Positions 59,517 through 64,000 of a stretch of 64,000 bases of DNA are shown here, one piece after another (position 1 is the first letter of the stretch; each line of letters opens with the position of its first letter). The translations under genes and the position numbers were made by a program. The stretch spans positions 434,001 through 498,000 of the forward strand of contig CM065651.1 in the NCBI GenBank assembly GCA_033220425.1, read 5' to 3'. The notes beneath the pieces are model-generated. The model did not search any database and was not told the origin of the DNA. It saw only the letters and a program-made list of their open reading frames with translations. The DNA is from Lepraria neglecta. Its lineage: Eukaryota > Ascomycota > Lecanoromycetes > Lecanorales > Stereocaulaceae.

Positions 59517-59977
59517 TATTATAAACCGTATTATATACTAACGGTCTATTAGTTAATTCTTACTAGGATAGGGGAGTATATAGAGTAAAAGTATAAAGTA
59601 GGCTTCTAGTAATACTAAGCGGGTCTAGTATATAATTAGAAGATATATATATTTAGTACCTAGCCTAAGAGATCTATTATATATAGTAGAGTACTAGATA
59701 TAAATAGAAGTTAAGCACAATACTCTAAGTAGTAAGTAGTACTCCGTATATATAGATATACGAAATCTTTACTAAGTATCTCGATCGTAATAATCGCGCT
59801 GCTATTATTACTATTATTATTCTTGATCGTAATAATCGCACTACTATTATTACTATTATCGCTTAGTATACCAAGCCTTAGGGTCTTGTCCGAGTCGGAT
59901 ACTAACTCGTTAACTCGAACCGTAACGGGCGATACGCTCCCTAAGCGTATCCCTAATCATGTTTCCTAATCGTAACA
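59517..59977 (-). repeat. 5' LTR of element B (461 bp)
   Basis: It pairs with the split LTR at 46762-47154/53701-53767. The internal side begins with the reverse complement of CTTTAAGTACCCTTAAGG, as in A1, so the region just after the 5' LTR is conserved between families. It holds the 42-bp tandem duplication near 59783-59866. Confidence 0.84.
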
Positions 59978-61983
59978 CCGTAGTCTAATATCGTAGCGCT
60001 AGTAGGACGTAGTTTCTAGGATATAGTAATGGTCCGCTAGCGAGGAGCCTATCTTATAGAACGATAATAGCCCGCTAACGGGGAGTATACCTTATAGTTC
60101 TAATTACTCTAACCTTTGAGGCTAAAGGCCCGGAGTAGGATATTATAGTAAGATAATCGCGCTTTTTAGAAGAACTAGAAGCGGAGACTATATATCCCGA
60201 TAACGCACCGACAATAGAGTCCTTAGACTCGACTCTTTTATCTCCGATACTCTAGTAGAGGATTACCTAACTTAAGGTAGAAAACTAATACTTATTAGAA
60301 GAAAAACGTGTCCGGGAGTTAGAAACTCGAAATATAGAGCTTCGACTAGAAGCTAAAGCTAATATAGAAGACTTTAAGGGGCTTAGCGATAGTAAAATAC
60401 TATCGGTCTTACTAGTAGTAAAGATAATACGCCCTGAAAAGATATAACTCTATTATAGTAATAGCGAAGGAGAGTATATCTACTAGTTTACCGATATCAA
60501 AATTAAATTCCTCCTAAGTCCTAAATATTTTACTACCGATAGGGCGAAAATCCTCTACTATATATAGTTCCTAGAAGGGGATATAGCGATATAGTAGCGC
60601 TAATACTTTCGGAAGGAATAGCTAGATAATTACTCTTTTAAGAACTTTTCTTAGTTTCTCTTAGATTTAGTAGTAGACCTAGTAAATCGCCGACTACTTA
60701 CCTATAAGCACTTAAATAGCGCTAAATAATAGTAGGGATAGAATGTTTCCGTCTTTAAAGCTTATCTAGAAGAACTAGAAAGCTATATTACTCCTCTATT
60801 AGAAGAGTTCCGGGTAAATAGCTTTTTAACTAAACTCTATCCTAAGTTAAAGTCTAAAATCCTAAGTACCGATAGCGTCCTAACGATACGTAATAGTCTC
60901 TTAGTACTTATAATTATATAGGAAAAGAACCTTAAGCGTTATCTATTAACGCCTAGGTCTAGTAGTAAGGGTAGGCCTTTAGAAGAATAGATATCTAGTA
61001 CTCCGACTAAGTCCGCTAGCGGAGAGCTAGCAGGATATTAGTAAGGTAGTAAGAGGAGACGAAATTCTAAGTCTTATCTAGTATCTAAGGCTAACTCTAA
61101 CTACTATAATAATAGTTATTATTATTACGGTAAGACGGGGTATTAGAAACTAGAATATCTCTATAGGGATAATCTAAGCTTTACCTCTATTAATACGGTA
61201 TAGTTAAAAAAAGATAGTACCCTGCTACCGCTAAGTAAGCGGGGGAAGATAGACGAATAGAAGCCTTAGAACCTCTTTACCTTATAGGATAAGTAATTCT
61301 CCTAGGTAGTTAATAGCCCGTTAAGGGGCTAATTGACCCTAGGGCGACGATTAGCTTGGTCTCTCAGCGGTTCGTAGTACAATATAATTTATAGCTAGAA
61401 CGCGCTATCTTACTAACACCGGTATAGCTAAGCGGATAAGGCGCCTTTTATTATAGAGCGTTTTAGTTAAGCTATATAGCTACTAATAACTAGGGGTAAG
61501 AAAAGGAATATAGTTCCTTATTCTATATTATAGACTAGGAGGGTCCCGACTTGATTATCGGGATGCTAGTACTTTATAAGTTAGGTATTATAGTTAATAC
61601 GCTAGCGCGCTAATAGCGGTACTAAATAATTCCTAGGCTAATATAGCTAGATAGACCGACTAAATTTAGCAAAGTTTTATAATAGGAATAGAAAGTATTC
61701 GCTATAGTTTACGCTAGCGAAGTAACCTTAGACTAACAAGTTTGATATAACCCTTCCTCCTAAATTATAGGAGTTTAAAGATATCTTCTTAAGTAAGAAA
61801 GTAGGGATCTTACCTGAATAAAAGTAGGGAGACTACGCTATTAAGTTAGATAGTAGGGAGCTACCTTATAGTCCTATCTATAATCTATTAAGGATAGAGC
61901 TAACGAAGCTTTAGCGATATCTTAACAATACGCTAGGAAAGAAGTAGATTCGCTACTCCGTTTCGCCGGTAGGAGTATCTATA
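59978..61983 (+). mobile_element. Fragment of a different Ty3/gypsy lineage (fossil D)
   Basis: Plus-strand pieces include a gag-like region (about 60200-61100) with a short Cys/His-like spot near 61110-61160, a protease-like region (about 61320-61420) and the opening of a reverse transcriptase (about 61850-61975, with LPY.PIYNL and a YSVSP.GV pattern). The sequence is unlike the gag-pol of A, B and C. Both ends are cut: by the LTR of B at the left and of A2 at the right. It is broken many times and is older than A2. Confidence 0.72.
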
Positions 61984-62496
61984 TATTACGAACCACGTTG
62001 CGTGCGGTAGTCCGTTATATATAGATTGATTCTTAATAGGGATAGAGATACAATAGAGTAAGAGGGTAAAGTAGGCTTCAAGTGATACTAAGCGGGTCTG
62101 GTATATAATTAGATAATATATATTTAGTACCTAGCCTAAGAGATCTATCGTATATAGTAAATAATTAAATAGCAAGTTGAGCACGATACTCCAAGTAGTA
62201 AGTAGTGCTCCGTATATATAGATATACGAAATCTATACCAAGCATTCCTAATCGCACTAGTTACACTAATTGCACCGCGCTTATTACGACCACTGCGCTT
62301 ATCGCTTAACATGCCAAGCCTTCTTAATCGCACTAATCGCACTAATCGCACCGCGCTTATTATGACTACTACGCTTATCGCTTAATATACTAAGCCTTTA
62401 GGGTCTATCCGAGTCGGATACCGATTCGTCGACTCGAACTATAATAGGCGCTACGCTCCTTGAGCGTATCCCTGATTATATTTCCTAATCGTAATA
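61984..62496 (-). repeat. 3' LTR of element A2 (513 bp)
   Basis: It is the reverse complement of the A1 LTR type and includes the tandem GCGAT/GCGCAGT-bearing units (about 62245-62400). Confidence 0.86.
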
Positions 62497-63010
62497 TTAG
62501 CTCCCTCTCCCAGATTTCTCGTCCCGAGAAACTATCTATCCTTTATACTACCCCGATATACTAAACGTTCAGATAAACCGACCGTCCGCCGAACAGTATT
62601 AGCCAGTAAGCTAACCGAAGTCGTGATACGGCCGTATTCCCGATATATTACCAGCGGTAAGTAGTACTTAATAGGTACAGGTTCCGATAGGTATTCTAAC
62701 TATATAGGCAGCGGTAGAAAATATAACCTTATAGTATTACCCCTTAAGATATATTATATTAAGATAGAACGAAAGGAAGCGTAGTTATAGTTAAAAACTA
62801 CGCGCGAAGAGTTAGCTCGTAATACAGAAGAGTCTATATATCTTTAGGCTATACTAATACGCCTTTAGACGTAGTATAAATAACTCGAAGATAAAAAGCG
62901 GAAGATTATAGACTAAGAGATATAGAATATTAAGGAGTTAGAAGAAGACTAGCGGTCTGTCCTAAGCGTTCCTAATAGCTAGATATTCAATGTCTCGTCC
63001 GAACAGTTTG
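62497..63010 (+). other. Antisense protein-like segment of element A2
   Basis: It lies at the same place and orientation as in A1, B and C, on the strand opposite pol next to the 3' LTR. The block corresponding to DRYSNY lies near 62680-62705. It is degraded. Confidence 0.5.
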
Positions 63011-64000
63011 GCTTCCTAGACAGAACTAATTGGTCCTCCTTCCCGATTATTCCCGGAACTCCTATAGAAGGTCCTGGCAGTTCCGGAGGTTCCTAAGAGG
63101 TTCCCAGGTATTTTTAGTATTATCGTACCCTTTCTATTTAACTAGATACTTCTAATCGACTTAATTTAGAATCCTCTCGACCTTAAACTCCGTTTCTTCT
63201 TTAATATTATAATAAAATATTTCCTATAAGGGTATATTAGAGTCTACTAGCTCTAAGAGTAAGACGTAGAATACTAGATATACCTTGGCGTTAGGTAGAA
63301 GCTCGAGTTTATAGTTAATAGGTCCTTTTACCTATTTAATTAAGAATAGTCCGACCTTAATATAATCTAGTTTCTTACTTAGTCTTATCGTTCTTATATT
63401 TTTTATTAGGAGGTATACTTTATCCCCCTTCTTTAGCTAAGGAATATTCTTTCTTTTCTTATTAATTCGTTCCTTTAGTTTAGAATTTAAGCTTTCGATA
63501 GATCTTTATATATCTTTATATAAATTCTTTAGCTTATCCGCCTTTACTAAGGCTTTTTCTATATTAGGTCCCTCCCTAGGTTATAGAAAAGTATTTATAT
63601 TCTTTCTATAATTAGTAAAGAATAGTATTAGCTTTATTATATCTAATATCTAATTATTATATACTAGTTATACTATTAGAAATAGTAATACCTAGTTATC
63701 CTATTTCTAGTTAACGTAGTACCTAAGGTACGCTTCTATTATCTAATTTGTATATTCTATTTATCTATCTATCTATAGATAGTATACTATCGATATCCTT
63801 AGTTTCGTTCTAATTACTCCGATAAGTATCTTCTAGTAATTAGATATAAAGAGCTTGTCTCTATCTAATATAATTGACTTTAGTATACTATAATCCCTTA
63901 TTAGCCTGTCTAATAATATAAATACTAGCTAATCTACTTTATAGATTTCCTTAAAAGGTACTATAATAGTATACTTCGTTAGTTTATCTATAATGACTAT

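Larger units (their letters stand above)
46762..59977 (-). mobile_element. Ty3/gypsy LTR retrotransposon fossil B, interrupted by element C
   Basis: The element runs on the minus strand: 5' LTR 59517-59977, 3' LTR 46762-47154 plus 53701-53767. Without element C it is 6675 bp. Inside, on the minus strand, the order is gag (about 59300-58200), reverse transcriptase (about 57050-56450), RNase H (about 56200-55900), integrase (about 55650-54850) and a chromodomain-like end (about 54450-54350). It is close to A1 in gag-pol but has a different LTR. It is heavily decayed by many RIP-type changes. The flanks differ (ATAGA left, CCGTA right), so no target duplication remains. Confidence 0.85.
61984..64000 (-). 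mobile_element. Ty3/gypsy LTR retrotransposon fossil A2, running off the window
   Basis: It starts with a minus-strand LTR of the A1 type (61984-62496). Then come the antisense-coding segment (about 62497-63010), a chromodomain-like end (about 63200-63090) and the integrase end of pol (from about 63500 to the edge), all like A1 in reverse. It is inserted in fossil D. CTATA lies directly left (61979-61983); the right end is outside. It is broken by many RIP-type changes. Confidence 0.85.

Overview
The window looks like a chromosome segment of a filamentous ascomycete (Pezizomycotina). Genes are compact with short GT-AG introns. Typical fungal families are present: a HET-domain gene, a PigL_N/ankyrin gene, an LaeA-like methyltransferase, an ABCC transporter, Lsg1 and a SUN-domain ER protein. 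About 24 kb of AT-rich DNA at the right end has the look of repeat-induced point mutation (RIP). I cannot name the genus from sequence alone.

Region 1 (1-36.7 kb) is ordinary gene space. Seemingly working host genes are: the 3' part of a ubiquitin-specific protease ending in a CaaX-like box (2-1774, +); mitochondrial ribosomal protein uL5m, 3 exons (2004-3269, -); a secreted Ser/Thr-rich protein (6545-7913, +); a small membrane protein (11630-12277, +); an Slp1/SUCO-type SUN protein (12492-15263, -); a small secreted protein (15993-16583, +); a 1715-residue ABCC transporter (17725-22930, -); a ten-exon LaeA-like methyltransferase (24986-26883, +); a Spo12-like cell-cycle protein (27252-27776, -); an acyl-CoA dehydrogenase (30048-31623, -); the ribosome-biogenesis GTPase Lsg1 (31954-33978, -). 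Between them lie decayed genes: a HET-domain gene (3852-5803), a PigL_N/ankyrin gene (8111-11296), an inverted broken paralogue of the small secreted protein (16834-17377), and an EthD-domain gene with a probable frameshift (36108-36679).

DNA transposons sit in the same gene space: a 536-bp internally deleted Tc1/mariner copy with perfect 29-bp inverted repeats (24031-24566), a 1.9-kb pogo/Fot copy with identical 58-bp inverted repeats (28105-30000), a 1.26-kb decayed pogo-type copy (34123-35382), and a further decayed pogo-type transposase (about 37.1-38.76 kb).

Region 2 (about 39.45-64 kb) is a nest of Ty3/gypsy LTR retrotransposons. No host gene is visible. Element A1 (39549-46313) lies inside an older gag fragment and is flanked by CCGGA. 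Element B (46762-59977, reverse) carries element C (47155-53695, reverse, flanked by CTTAT) inside its own LTR. A fragment of a different gypsy lineage follows (59978-61983), cut by another A-type element (A2, 61984 to the window end). All are heavily degraded.

The most interesting signal is a conserved, apparently protein-coding pattern on the strand opposite pol, between the end of pol and the 3' LTR, recognisable in all four larger elements. Two of them differ there mainly by synonymous changes.
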